The notes beneath the pieces were generated by a model. It did no database searches and was not told the origin of the DNA. It worked only from the letters and a program-made list of their open reading frames with translations. DNA of 64,000 bases from Bradysia coprophila (Eukaryota; Arthropoda; Insecta; Diptera; Sciaridae): assembly GCF_014529535.1 (NCBI RefSeq), contig NW_023503616.1:62001-126000 (forward strand), given 5' to 3'. Below, one piece after another: positions 35,432-46,474 of the stretch. Within the stretch, counting starts at the first letter, position 1, and each line of letters begins with the position of its first letter. Position numbers and translations under genes: made by a program.

Positions 35432-38224
35432 TTAGAGGCCTTTCATATAATCTTCGTTCATGTCTGGTTGAGATTGTAGATCAACTGCCGGACATTTACT
35501 TATATGGACGTCTTTGTTAGAACGACTCGTTTCCAATTTGTTAATATGTTCGGGTGGCTTTCTTCCTGACAAGCTGGCCTTACGCATTTTTCTCGTTATT
35601 GCCACGAATGGATCGTTTCCTGGCTGAGGCCAATGTTTCTGTAGAGAAAGTTTTAAGTCAGTGGTCTGGTAAATCAACATGGAATTACAGCAATAACCTC
35701 AGGAACTTTCCAAATGAACAGTGCACCAGATTTATCTCCAGTTACTATAATCTTTCCACAAGGACTAAATGCACAAGTTAAAATGGGAGATGCATGGCCG
35801 TATCCTGCAGAAATTACTTGCCCTGTTTGATAATCCCACATCTATAAGAAAAATCATTAAAAAATTTCCTGTGGTTCGCAATGAGAATCGCCACGCTAAC
35901 TTTAACAATTTGATCATGTCCAACCGAAATAAAGTGTTCGCCGGTCTTGTTTAAAGTCACACAATTGACCGGGCCTTTCTTGCTAGCCTCTACATCACGA
36001 ACTAGACTAGCATCATACACTTCCCAGTAGCTGACTCGTCGATCAGTACCAGTTGCTAGTATTTGAACACCAGTCGGAAAGAATTGCGCGCAAGTAAATT
36101 GAGTGTTAGCGTACAGTACGTGCCTTCGAACTAGCCGTCTTAAATGAATGAATAAAATTAAATTCACAGAAAAATGCTGAACAACATCAGATGAGCACTT
36201 ACACTATGTCCCATATGATACACGTCCCATCCGATGAGGAAGATACGATTTCCGTATTAAATTTATTGAAGCAAACGCTGCCGATTGAGGCAGTATGTTC
36301 TTTCAGTACACCAATTAAACTCTGTCGGATGGCTTCAATTTTCCAAACTCGTACTTGACCCTCCACACCACCACTGACCAACATTTTTCCACAACTAGAA
36401 ATCGTTAATGCTGAGCATCCCTTGTTGTGTGCATTCGGAATAGCATAAATTAAGCTTCCACTGAGTGGGGTAAATGCTCTTATAACACCGTCATTCCAGG
36501 CACTGACAATGCTTTTACCATCATGCGAAAATACGAGAGCAGCAGCGCTAAAATTTGGTACCTAATCAGGAACGTAATGAAAATATTTGTCTTCTTCTGA
36601 AATTGTCTATACGGAGACGCTAATATCGTACCATAATTCTTAGTAATTCTAGCTTTTTGGAAACAGACCAGATGCGAACAGATTGATAGCTAGCGGTTGC
36701 AAATACCAAAGATAAATTTCTAGGAAGAAAGCGGAAAGTCATTTTATTAGCAAAGTGACTTCAAAAGATAGATATTTTTATTGCAGGAACGTTTTGTACT
36801 CACGGTGGGAAGGCAACATCGTACACTGTTTCCGTATTGCAAGTGATGAAAAGTTTTATTTCGAAGGATTGAAGGTTTAAGAAATACATTTCGCAGGCTT
36901 CAGTACCAATGATCACCTCATTTGTTTCGAGTAATTGTAGAGAAGTGACCGCCCCAATTACTTTTGTCCGCTTCAGCTATGTACAAGTTATATCGTTCAA
37001 TGTAGTCAAATGTAGTCAAATAGATCACTCACCGTTTTCAACTGCGGAACAGTAGGCGAAGGATAATCCTTAAATATTTTATTCCTTTCTTGAACCAGTT
37101 CAACTGTTCCATCACCCGCTCCAATAACTAATTTATTTTCTAGCAATAATACGTCTCTCACGCCATTCAAATATTTCTCACAATCTTTTCCATACGGTCG
37201 CTTAGCTACATGTCTTCCATAAACACCAACCAAAACTGGTGCCTTGTCTCTTTCTATCACATCCGGTTCATGATGACAATTTAACTGAACTTTGACAATA
37301 TCTCCGCTCATTGTTCCTAAGTGGATTTCACATGTTTCATGATTAAAACGAAAGTCGTATGCTACCTTGTATTACGACCCCTTACCAGCATAAAGAAAAT
37401 CATCGGTTGAACTTATACACATTCCAGTGTACGATCGCCGACTCCGTCCTACAATAACGTCATGAACTCGAAGTTTCCGATTAACTTTGTCAATACACCA
37501 GAGTCGTAGGTTATCTTCGAGCAATTTTGGGCATGAAAATTTTAATTTTAATTTCAAAAATGTGTTTAATACCATCACCAGCGCTCACAAATATAGCATC
37601 GCGTCTCTGCAGGCAGCGTACACTTTTACAATTTCCGGATATTTCAGATGCTGCTTTACTAGTACATGTTGCAGCGCTAGTTTTATCAATCCATTTATAT
37701 GAGTTTAATATTTCAAATACCAATCCAATAACAGACATACTTCTTCTTTATATCCCACACAACAATCATCTGATCATCCGGTCCACCTAAAGATATGAGG
37801 CTGTTTTCATCTGAACTAAAGCTTAGCGACTCAACCAGTCCCTTATGAATTTCGTAACGCGTTTTCTCCATTCGCGTTTTCCAGTCCCAAATGATAACGA
37901 AGGCTCGAAAACCCATGTAGCTCATTTGACCGGATGCAATTAGATCTCCAGATTTTGAAACGGCTATTTTCGATACTTGGTTTGTGTGTCCGCATAGAAA
38001 TTGTTGTTTGGACGTAACTGTATTCATGATCGAAACCTTACATCCAAGCGGAAATATGAGATGCTCTTTGTCCGGGTGAACTTGAAGGCTACATCGAATG
38101 GCACCTAATGTCGAAATGGTACAGAAATGTTTTCCTATAGCTTTGATAGTACTTCATTACCATCGAATCCGAAAATAGCGATATTTTCCAGCTCTTCAAC
38201 ACCAATTTTCTCGGCTTCACACAT
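35432..38224 (-). CDS. CFAP52: Cilia- and flagella-associated protein CFAP52 (WDR16)
   Basis: CFAP52 is a double beta-propeller WD40 protein that sits inside axonemal doublet microtubules. Eleven exons on the minus strand: 38224-38161, 38104-37741, 37676-37573, 37514-37386, 37316-37033, 36976-36804, 36719-36632, 36561-36203, 36138-35901, 35841-35698, 35638-35432. They sum to 2154 nt (717 aa) with consistent phases. Recognisable blocks include GHTNQVSKIAVSKSGDLIAS, SLGGPDDQMIVVWDI, VSAWNDGVIRAFTP, SGGVEGQVRVWKI, SSSDGTCIIWDIV and GTDRRVSYWEVYD, all matching vertebrate CFAP52 in order. Vertebrate proteins are about 620 aa. The last exon adds 68 residues, basic then acidic, beyond the final WD repeat. 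Its splice (GAG|GTTATT) could be skipped, giving a short VIAVIPC end instead. Expression in testis or sensory cilia is expected by family, not seen. Confidence 0.9.
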
Positions 38225-38562
38225 TTTGTCTGCTAACGAATGTAAAATCAGTCAATCTAAACTGAGTAGAAGCAAACGGTTACTAAGGCGATGAAGTATC
38301 GGAAAACAAATTTTCGAGACCAATTAATTCGTCGCCCCTTACTTTCATATGCATTATTGACAATAATAACAGACCGGTAACAGAATTAATATTGAAAACA
38401 AAATAAAGTTTCCACGGCGACCGAATCAAATATTGAAAGGAAAATTTTATTTGACAATGCATTTTGAGTTTGTTTCTAGAAAATAATCCCTGTTTGTTTC
38501 GCCCTAAGCGAAGGTAAATCATGATCGGTCACGCGCTACCTAAAATTCATCAAAAGTGACTT

Positions 38563-38996
38563 GGGGGTCGTTCACAAATTACGCATGCTCTCCAGCTAAG
38601 AGAGGGAGTTTTACAGTAGTGTACGCTTCAGATTATCGAAATTTTCTCCATATATTTTGGCATATAAAGTCGAAGCATTATAATTTGATCGATTCTACTC
38701 ATTTAATTCATTTTTAAATAATTGTAGTTTTCGAAGAAATCATTTCGAAAACATTACAGTATAAAAGCTTAGACACGTGCATTTGAACGGATTACCCGCA
38801 GGGATACCGCGAGTAAACAGCTCTAATGCGCATGTGTAAGCTTTTATACTGTAATGTTTTCGAAATGATTTCTTCGAAAACTACAATTATTTAAAAATGA
38901 ATAGAATCGATCAAATTATGATGCTTCGACTTTATTTAGTAGCTTGGGGGTCTGACATTCATAATTTTTTCGCGTGTGTTATTTGTGAATGGACCC
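38563..38996. mobile_element. 434-bp inverted-repeat DNA element
   Basis: The outer termini are GGGGGTCGTTCACAAAT and ATTTGTGAATGGACCC. Long inner arms of about 100 bp (38666-38772 and about 38838-38936) match at high identity, e.g. TTTTCGAAGAAATCATTTCG and its complement. There is no ORF. GGGTC-TTCACAAAT ends are common on insect non-autonomous DNA elements. Confidence 0.65.
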
Positions 38997-40212
38997 TTAT
39001 TGCCCATCTTTCTATCTCGTTTTGACTAAACCATTTTATGTGTTTTCGCCGAATCGACCTACACTTATCTGAAGGCGTTTGTACTTAATGATCCTCCACC
39101 ATTGGGCAGATCTAATTTAGATCATCTAAAGAAAATGTTGCGAAAAATAAAAATAGAAACAACAACGTTGGAAAATGTTGTTGTGTATAGTGCTCTTGTT
39201 GCTGTTACCCGATTTTATTTTAATTTAATTAAATTTAATCGAGTAGTAATTTTATAGTTTGTTTGCTTTTTCAAGCAGATATTTTGCTACCATCATCAGT
39301 TACTGCAAGAACAGCTAAAGTAAAAAAAATTCACACACGCTTCCATTGAAGAAAATGAACATCTGAAAGCGTCGTCGACATTCGAACTAATATTAATATC
39401 AAATGAAAACAACGATTTTCTCAAGATTTTCTCGAAATCGTGTGAAGTAAGCCGTCAAATATTCCGCCTTTACTATACAACATGTCGTTTTTTTTTTCTT
39501 GAATAATATATCTATAATGTGGGACCACCCATTTGTACAACGTAAACTTGGTGTAAAAATATATTGTAAAAAGAAACCAAATATAACACGATAGATATAT
39601 GTATAGATTAACACCACAACACTATACCGTTTTGAATGCATGGAAGCTGCTCCATGACAAGAGTGTGGATTATTTACATAAACAAAATCAATCGGTTTGA
39701 GGTAAAATATAGAGCTGAATGAAAATGAATTTATTTATGATTTGAATTGTCATATGGTTCGTAATAATTATTCGGTTTCGATCGCCATACTGTTGATAGA
39801 GAAATTATCGGTTTCGTAAATATTTAAATAAATCAACTATGAAATTTTCAATCGGATTTCCTGGCTTTTCATTTTCCATCTTTTGTTTGCATTATATATA
39901 CGTATTGTTTGCTCTCCTGATGTGTTGCATATTTACACATATATGTGTGTGGTATTAAATGCTTGACATTTTTTTTCCTTCCAATAGTACATTTTACTTG
40001 CATTTTTTGGAACGGGGTGTATTACACAAGGGCCCTATCAAAAGAACAAACTGACAAATTAAAATGAAAAATCATTGTATTTATCATTGTATCATTATAT
40101 TGCTACTTCCGCAATATTTACTTCCGTGAGTTTAATGAAGTACTAAATCATATGAAGGAAGACAAAAATTTCATTTCTTAAGAAGCCGATAACCTTTTAG
40201 AATCTGTAGATG

Positions 40213-40295
40213 CTATTTGCACCCGGGTGCAAATAGTCATATAAAGACTATTTACATCTGGGTGCAAATAGACATATAAAGACCATTTGCACCCA
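40213..40295. repeat. Tandem dyad repeat with GGGTGCAAATAG motif
   Basis: Two tandem units contain GGGTGCAAATAG, CATATAAAGAC and TATTTACA/CATTTGCACCC. Each unit is itself partly palindromic, and the left edge has the palindrome TTTGCACCCGGGTGCAAA. It could be a small element or a cluster of dimeric binding sites. Confidence 0.5.
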
Positions 40296-40482
40296 ACTCC
40301 AACTAAATCCAAAGTAATCATGGTTTTTTATGGAAATTATTAGAAAAAAGTTGCCGTTTAACTCAGGACAGAGTAAAGCTAACCAGGCAGGAGCGCTGAT
40401 TTGACTAGGGACCTGAACAATCTAGTAGCCCAATATTTTTTGCGAACAAAATTTTTCAATTTATGTCAGTGTTCATTTGAGT

Positions 40483-40668
40483 CAACGCACTGTCAAGCAC
40501 CGAAGCTGACTTTGACATCACTCAATTAGAAGGCAAAACACACACCTGTTGACTACTTTTAAAAAAAAAATTGATGGCCATTGTACGAAAAAGAAAAGCC
40601 AACTTTGATCGGTTCAGTCCTCTATCTGAGTGACGTGAAAGTCAGCTTCGGTGCTAGACAGTGCGTTG
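40483..40668. mobile_element. MITE family B, copy 4, nested in MITE-A
   Basis: The left end is CAACGCACTGTCAAGCACCG and the right end GACAGTGCGTTG. It is flanked by exact TTTGAGT (40476-40482 and 40669-40675). The uninterrupted target CATTTGAGTTCATTTTCAT is present in MITE-A copy 3 at about 53130, an empty site. Confidence 0.8.
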
Positions 40669-40696
40669 TTTGAGTTCATTTTCATACAATGTATTA

Positions 40697-40926
40697 CAGT
40701 CAAAGGCAGTCAATTTTCAGCATAAATTTGCTTCAGCTGTTTTTAAGCTGATCCACACATACAATCAAAACTGGTTTTCATTGTTCATACGGTTGAAGCT
40801 GCTACACGCACGCGCATGAAAGTGATAAACCCGTATAAAGACGTATAAACGGTTGTGATTATTTGTATGGATCAGCTGAAAAACAGCTGAAGCTAATTTA
40901 TGCTGAAAATTGACTGCCTTCGACTG
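40697..40926. mobile_element. TA-flanked mariner-type MITE nested in MITE-A
   Basis: It begins CAGTCAAAGGCAGTCAATTT and ends TTGACTGCCTTCGACTG, with TA on both sides. MITE-A copy 3 has the empty site GTATTAGGTCCC at the same position. The interior shows a second symmetric pair around CAGCTG. Confidence 0.8.
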
Positions 40927-41172
40927 TAGGTCCCTTATTTGACGTTTCGAAAATGAACCGCTACTGCCTGGTTTATTTTACTCTGCCGTGCGTTTAACTT
41001 CATAAACGTGAGCTTATTGTTTTTAAAAAGTAACGAAGAAAGTATTACTTAATGAATGACGTTTTGGGAGTGACGATGAAAACATTAAAATGGAACTGAG
41101 TTACAAAAAGAAATAATTCAGTTATAACTTTGCTATTGAAGGGAGAAGTCCTAGCGCTAAAGTATAATAAGC

Positions 41173-41371
41173 ATGTATTCACATTGTACGATTTGTGAGC
41201 GCAATATCACCACTGGTTACAATTTGAGACGACATATGGAACACAAAATACACAAATACACAAAAATCAGGAAGAAAACACTAAACAACAGAGACAAACA
41301 AAAAGGACGAATCAAGCGGAAGTTCCAGTGAAAGTGGATATAGTGAAAACGATGCGTATGACGAGGTTTGA
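41173..41371 (+). pseudogene. Frameshifted small C2H2 zinc-finger relic
   Basis: ATG 41173 opens 52 codons with one good C2H2 finger, HCTICERNITTGYNLRRHME (C-x2-C-x12-H-x3-H), then a Lys/Arg-rich stretch ending at TGA about 41331. From about 41300 the +1 frame reads a Ser/Glu-rich acidic segment (DESSGSSSESGYSEN) ending at TGA 41369-41371. A single frameshift would join the two, a pattern expected of a decayed gene fragment. It lies between transposons, so it may be transposon cargo. Function is unknown. Confidence 0.4.
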
Positions 41372-41680
41372 GCAATTTTGCCCTACGCATTAAAATGTAG
41401 TGAGAGTTACAAAGGACAGCTCAATTCATTCCACCAGACTCCGTCGAACATCTAACTAATTTTCCGAACTTTAATGCGTTGCTTTTGAAATCTTAACATT
41501 ATGACAACTATTTAGATAAACAAGAAAATTCACAGCACTGCCGATGGTTTTGTTCATACTGATACGATAATCTGAAGTAGAGCGGAACTTTGAAGTAGAT
41601 AACTTTTGGATGTCAACTAGGTCACTGTTCTCATAAAGTTCAAACTCAATATCTGAGCTGCAAGCGAGTATTTTTGTTTC

Positions 41681-41850
41681 CATTTGTAAAAGGAAAAATC
41701 TAATTGCTAAAGTCCAACAGTTCGCTACCATTCGTAAAAGGAAAATCTGAGAGTATAATTAAAGTCCAACAGATTATTATCCTCATTCGTAGAAGAAAAA
41801 GCCTAATTACTAACGTACAATAGAGTAGTAGTGTTCCCATTTGTAAAGGT
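41681..41850. repeat. Short tandem array, about 54-bp unit
   Basis: Units start at 41681, 41729, 41784 and 41838 with CATTYGTAAAAGG-like sequence followed by AAAGTCCAACAG or a variant. Spacings are 48, 55 and 54 bp and the units are diverged. Confidence 0.55.
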
Positions 41851-41929
41851 GTTTTGTAAATTTTCTGAGCTTCAAAAAAGTATTTTCGTTTGTTTAAAGC
41901 CAGGTTGTAAAACCGACATGTTTTTTCAG

Positions 41930-42145
41930 TTAACCTGTTACAGGCAGCAAGCATATGATCAGTATTAGTATCAGGTCTATTACTTCCATCGATCAAAGTA
42001 TTTTTAGTCGGTTGATTTCAAATCTTGTACTTCAATTTTTTAACATGTATTTTACTATGTAAACGTCCATATTACCCAGAGCTTGTCGTTATTTTTGTGG
42101 TCATTATCGATAACAGATGAATAGCCGTATGTGACAGGTTAAATG
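41930..42145 (-). repeat. Repeat R, near-complete copy
   Basis: Read on the minus strand it runs from AACCTGTCACATACGGCTAT through ATCTGTTATCGATAATGAC, CAAGCTCTGGGTAATATGG and AAAAATACTTTGATCGATGG to CATATGCTTGCTGCCTG. Related copies occur at 26531-26685, 53282-53690 and 56540-56700. No terminal inverted repeat is obvious, so its class is unknown. Confidence 0.65.
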
Positions 42146-44385
42146 GTAACTTTTTTCTTATAATTTCCACAACAAAAGCGTGATTTACGTTAGAAGTAAC
42201 AGATTATTTAGAGAAGCTTTAAATGCTAAATCTATAAAAGCGTACGTTTCAATTAAAATAAATTTTGTAACTGGACCATTCAGAATTTAAATAGTTCAAA
42301 CTGTGATACTGTACTGACCTTCCACAAGATATACTAGACTTTGCTCGGAAGACTATCGTGCATTCCACAATTATTACTTCAGAATGTAAATAATTAAATT
42401 TGAAAATATATATATTGAAACGCTTTTACCAATTTAAATAGATTTCGGAGATCTGTTTACTTTAATATTCCAATAACATTTGAAGGACTAGAAGAACTAC
42501 ATTTGGGATTCGTTCAAAGAAGATTTGCTTGTACTTCATTAGATGTACAATTTGCATTGAAGGATTTTTTTGAAAGAGGACCAGGCTCCGTCGTAGCTAT
42601 TTTTTAGCGACGCTTTGTAAATCTAAAGAAAAACATTCGCCATGTGCGAGAATCACCTTTTGAAGTTCATCCAAATTTCTGGCCTTCGGCTGAAACATTC
42701 TTTTTGTTATTTTCGAACAATGGTTCACGAACACACCCTTTTTCGACTTTTGATAGAAGTTCACTCCCCAATAAAAGAATATGAAAATTAGACGACTGCA
42801 GTTTTAGACTATTGGGCCAATGGCTATCTGGGCTTGTCACTGGCTATTAAAGTGATCTACTTTTACGGACCTTAACTTATGAGCTACCAATGTCAACAAG
42901 ACTTCTAGAAATGCTCCTGGCAACAATTGTTTGCATATTTCGATGACAACTAGCTTTGCAGCTTGCAGTTGATTATTATTATTATATGTTTAGTTAAATA
43001 TTATTTGTAAAAAATGAACTCATTACGTAACAAAATTTGCCATTTTCATTTTGGACCGACAAAAAATTTACAGTCAACTTGAAGAAAAGATGAAATTTGA
43101 TATTCATAATATATTCAAATCTTCACCCAAGTAAATTTTATATTTTGAATTATCTAAATGATGGAAAATACAACCATATACCATATGTGTTACCCATAGA
43201 AACAATCGTATAAACCATTCAACTCCAGCACAAGTGCATTTCAAGCCGATTTAATGGTTTTGATGACGGTGAATTTCCTTTGAAATCAAAAACTTCCAAA
43301 TCGAAGTTCAAAAAAAATAATTTGTTTTTGTTTGTTCTTTAAAACGCTTTTTGATTTTTTTCCTTCTTCAATGAGTATTTTAGTTCTGTTCAATTTGAAA
43401 TCATTAAAATTAAATCGGCGCAAGAAAATACACTTTCACGTTCATAACATATCATATCATCGTGTACGAGCTTAAACAGATATTTGAGAAAATGTATTTT
43501 TAGTGATATAGATTTACGTAAAGGAAAAAAAATATAAATTATATGTCTAGTGTGAACGCATCAACAAGATCAAAGAATCATTTCTTGATTATTTATCTAA
43601 CTGAAAACTCATTCTTTCTGTACTTTGGTATTGAATTCATTCAGGTGATCTCAACAGCTATATAGTTCGCTCGATGCACAAACGCCGAGTATTTTTCTAT
43701 TGAAAACGATTACTTCAGATGCATACAAAGTTCAAAGTTAATCCTGACAGTTGAGGGTATGAGTAGCGTTGTGAGGCAGTAATTAACGTTACAATTTAAC
43801 AAAATTGAATAAGCGATGAACTAATGCCTTATGTAAATATATGTTTATGTTCAACCAACCTCTTGAAAATGTTAGATCAAAAGAAGCAACAAAATTGATA
43901 ATTTAACGTTTGGCAAATGTGAGAGGTCAAAAAAATAGAAAGAAAATTAATTTTAGTTGAGGGTTTTTTGGTGATGAGCGCACAACAAATTTTTAGAATG
44001 GGGTTTGATGTGTTTGTGCCCGTCATAAGAATGAAGGGCAGGAGTTCAATCTGATGTTAGTTATAAATAACAAAATAACAAAAACTTATTTTCGGATTCA
44101 CATTTATCTTCTTCAAATTCATTAAGTAATATATTTCAATAACATCATCAGGAATACTAAGCGTAAAACTGTACAATTAACTGAGTTAATTTAACTCGCT
44201 GGTGGGGTTATTGTAACAATTGAACTTAGTGACATATTTTTGGCAGAGTTTTTTTTTCAAATCAATTTTTTACCATAATGACTCATTTTCGTCCAAATTC
44301 ACAAATATGTAGATCATGATGTCTTGCACACTTTTTTGTCATTTGTACAATAGTAGTCTATCGTAGAAAAATGGTTTAAAGTTTA

Positions 44386-46474
44386 CACTAGGCAACAGAG
44401 GTCATGTACATTGTACACGGATGGTGATATAGAGCGTTGGATAGGTCTTGGCCTTGGTTCTTGCCCTGAATATGGAACCCACCTCCGTTCGTCCCAGTGA
44501 TTTTAGGATCAGCCAGTAGTCGCCGCTGATACACTCTTAGCCGCCATTAGCCGACGTTTGGTTAGCGGCTGTATCGGCTGAAATCCTCATCAAAGTTTTT
44601 TGAAGAAATGGTCGAAAAACATTCAAGTCTTCAACACATCAGACAGACGTAGATCAGAAAATGAGGGCGACCGTGAGATTCACTATTTACTATAACTTGC
44701 TGGTCGGCAATATCGATTTTTTGTAAGAACTATGCTAAGGAAATGTCGACACTTTCAATGTTGGCAAAAAGAATACTGTCTACCCTGATGACTAGTAGCA
44801 AAAGAAAATTTTTCATTGCTGGATTAGTAGAAAGTCGAGCCTTTTGCTAAGCAATTCTAACAATTTTTTGTTTATACAAAACAACTATGACTTTAGTACA
44901 GGCGTCCCACTCGTCCGAAATGTCCGAAATTTTACACATTTGTCCGAAATTGTCCGAAATGTCCGAAATGTCCGAAATATTCTTCAAGACCTGACCAGAA
45001 TTAAATATATAAACTTATAAAAGTCTCATTTTCAAAAAAATTGCCTGCGGCGCGCTTCACAGAATTTTTAATTGAACTTTCAGTTTATCAATACTTTGTC
45101 CCTAAATTTTTATTCACTTGACTGTAAGTCATATGGGTCTTTATGGCAGAAAATACCGGAAAATGTGTATAGGTACCGCGATCACTATAATTGAAAATTA
45201 TGTGGAACTATGACGTTAAATATGAAACGTTAAATGTGTAATATTTTTTTAAATTGAGTAAATCTAAATCGATTTTCAAAAACGTTTTGTTCGAAGGAGA
45301 ACTGAATTCCTCAAGTCAAGTTTTTAAATGGGCGTTATCAGCTCAATGGTCTGGGAGTAGTTCTCGAAAAACCGATATGCTCATTGTTTTTTTTCCTATG
45401 GAACACGATAACTAACTCAGCTAATTCAGCTAATTTTCTAGACCTGGTTTTCATTCAAAAAAGCATTTCCTCAAAAAAAAATCCTGTTTTTCAGATTATG
45501 GTACTCGGGCATAATGTTACAATTCTTCCTTCGAGTGAAAATCAATAAATCAATATTAAGATAATAATTTAACGAGTGAGCGCAGCGAATGAATATGTTA
45601 GAAAATAGCTGTAGCTCTAAAAGACAGCCACGTTAAGAGTTTCCTGCGTCACATCTTGGCTGACTCCAATATCTTTTTTAAGCATTTTTTCAGTATAGTC
45701 GACATTAAAAAAATTCGAATAGAAGGGAGAATATGATCGAATTTTTGAAGTAATAGTAAGAAAAGTAGACAAAAATTCCAACAGGTTTAATGGAAACTAA
45801 TTACAAGATTCGCCTGTGGCGCATCGAAATTTTAACCTTGCTTGTGATCATTATTTCTTCCATCCTTCGATGAAATACATGCAAATGATGTAGGTCGACG
45901 AAGGAAGTGTATTGACTAAAAACCACATATTTGAGGAAATTATTCTATGCGAGGAAAATGTATTTCTCAGCATTTGTCCAAAATTTGAGGAACGGAAGAA
46001 GCCTGATCCGTATTCAACCTGGTTTTTAGATATTATTCTTCCGCGACATGCATTAGTTAACCTACATCTTTAACACTATCTTTTCGTGACGGTTTCAAGC
46101 CCTCTATTCAGGTTTATGATCTGTACAGCTACAGGTCATGTCAAAGTATACTTTTAAAAAAAATCTCATCTCTCTCACTTATTTTTTGACGTAGCCGGCC
46201 GCCGATACCCACCGGCGTCAAATTATCCGCCGACCTCATCGGCTGAGACCAGCGCACAGTTCTACGTCTGTGTGGAGAAGTAACCAGTTCAAATATATAA
46301 CAATGAAAGTGCACCTATCCGGTCGGCCGTTGGTGTAATAAGGTACTCGGACAGTGAAATTTTTTTTGGTTTGAATCACAGATAGGTGATCGAGACCAAT
46401 GGAGTTGTTATTTGAACTCAGGAGGGCCGACGCACTATGTCACCAGCCGTATACATGACCTCTGTTGCCTAGTG
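44386..46474. mobile_element. 2.1-kb CACTA-like non-autonomous DNA transposon
   Basis: The termini are CACTAGGCAACAGAGGTCAT and its exact complement at 46474, with similarity extending about 55 bp inward. It is flanked by TTA on both sides (44383-44385 and 46475-46477). Subterminal zones rich in GCCG and CGGCTGA motifs occur at about 44510-44585 and 46190-46260. No transposase ORF is present. The CACTA start plus 3-bp duplication fits the CMC/EnSpm superfamily; PIF/Harbinger (TWA target) is the alternative. Confidence 0.7.
44911..44980. repeat. TGTCCGAAA minisatellite
   Basis: Six copies of the 9-mer TGTCCGAAA (first copy CGTCCGAAA) lie within 70 bp inside the CACTA-like element. They could be protein-binding repeats of the element or simple slippage. 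Confidence 0.65.

Larger units (their letters stand above)
40362..40991. mobile_element. MITE-A copy 2, with two nested MITEs
   Basis: It is flanked by the exact 6-mer GTTTAA (40356-40361 and 40992-40997). The left end is decayed (CTCAGGACAGAGTAAAG) and the right end intact (TTTACTCTGCCGTGC). Relative to the 218-bp copy at 53007-53224 it carries two insertions, 40483-40668 and 40697-40926. It is non-coding. Confidence 0.8.
38225..44385. other. Gene-free repeat-rich DNA, proximal part
   Basis: No working gene was recognised. It holds inverted-repeat element 38563-38996, dyad repeat 40213-40295, MITE-A copy 2 (40362-40991), zinc-finger relic 41173-41371, tandem repeat 41681-41850 and repeat R 41930-42145. 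From 42150 to 44385 it is AT-rich with no structure I could identify. Confidence 0.5.

Noticed and set aside
42480..43000. Possible retroelement ORF remnants
   Set aside because: Translated frames are broken by stops and show no reverse transcriptase or integrase motifs.
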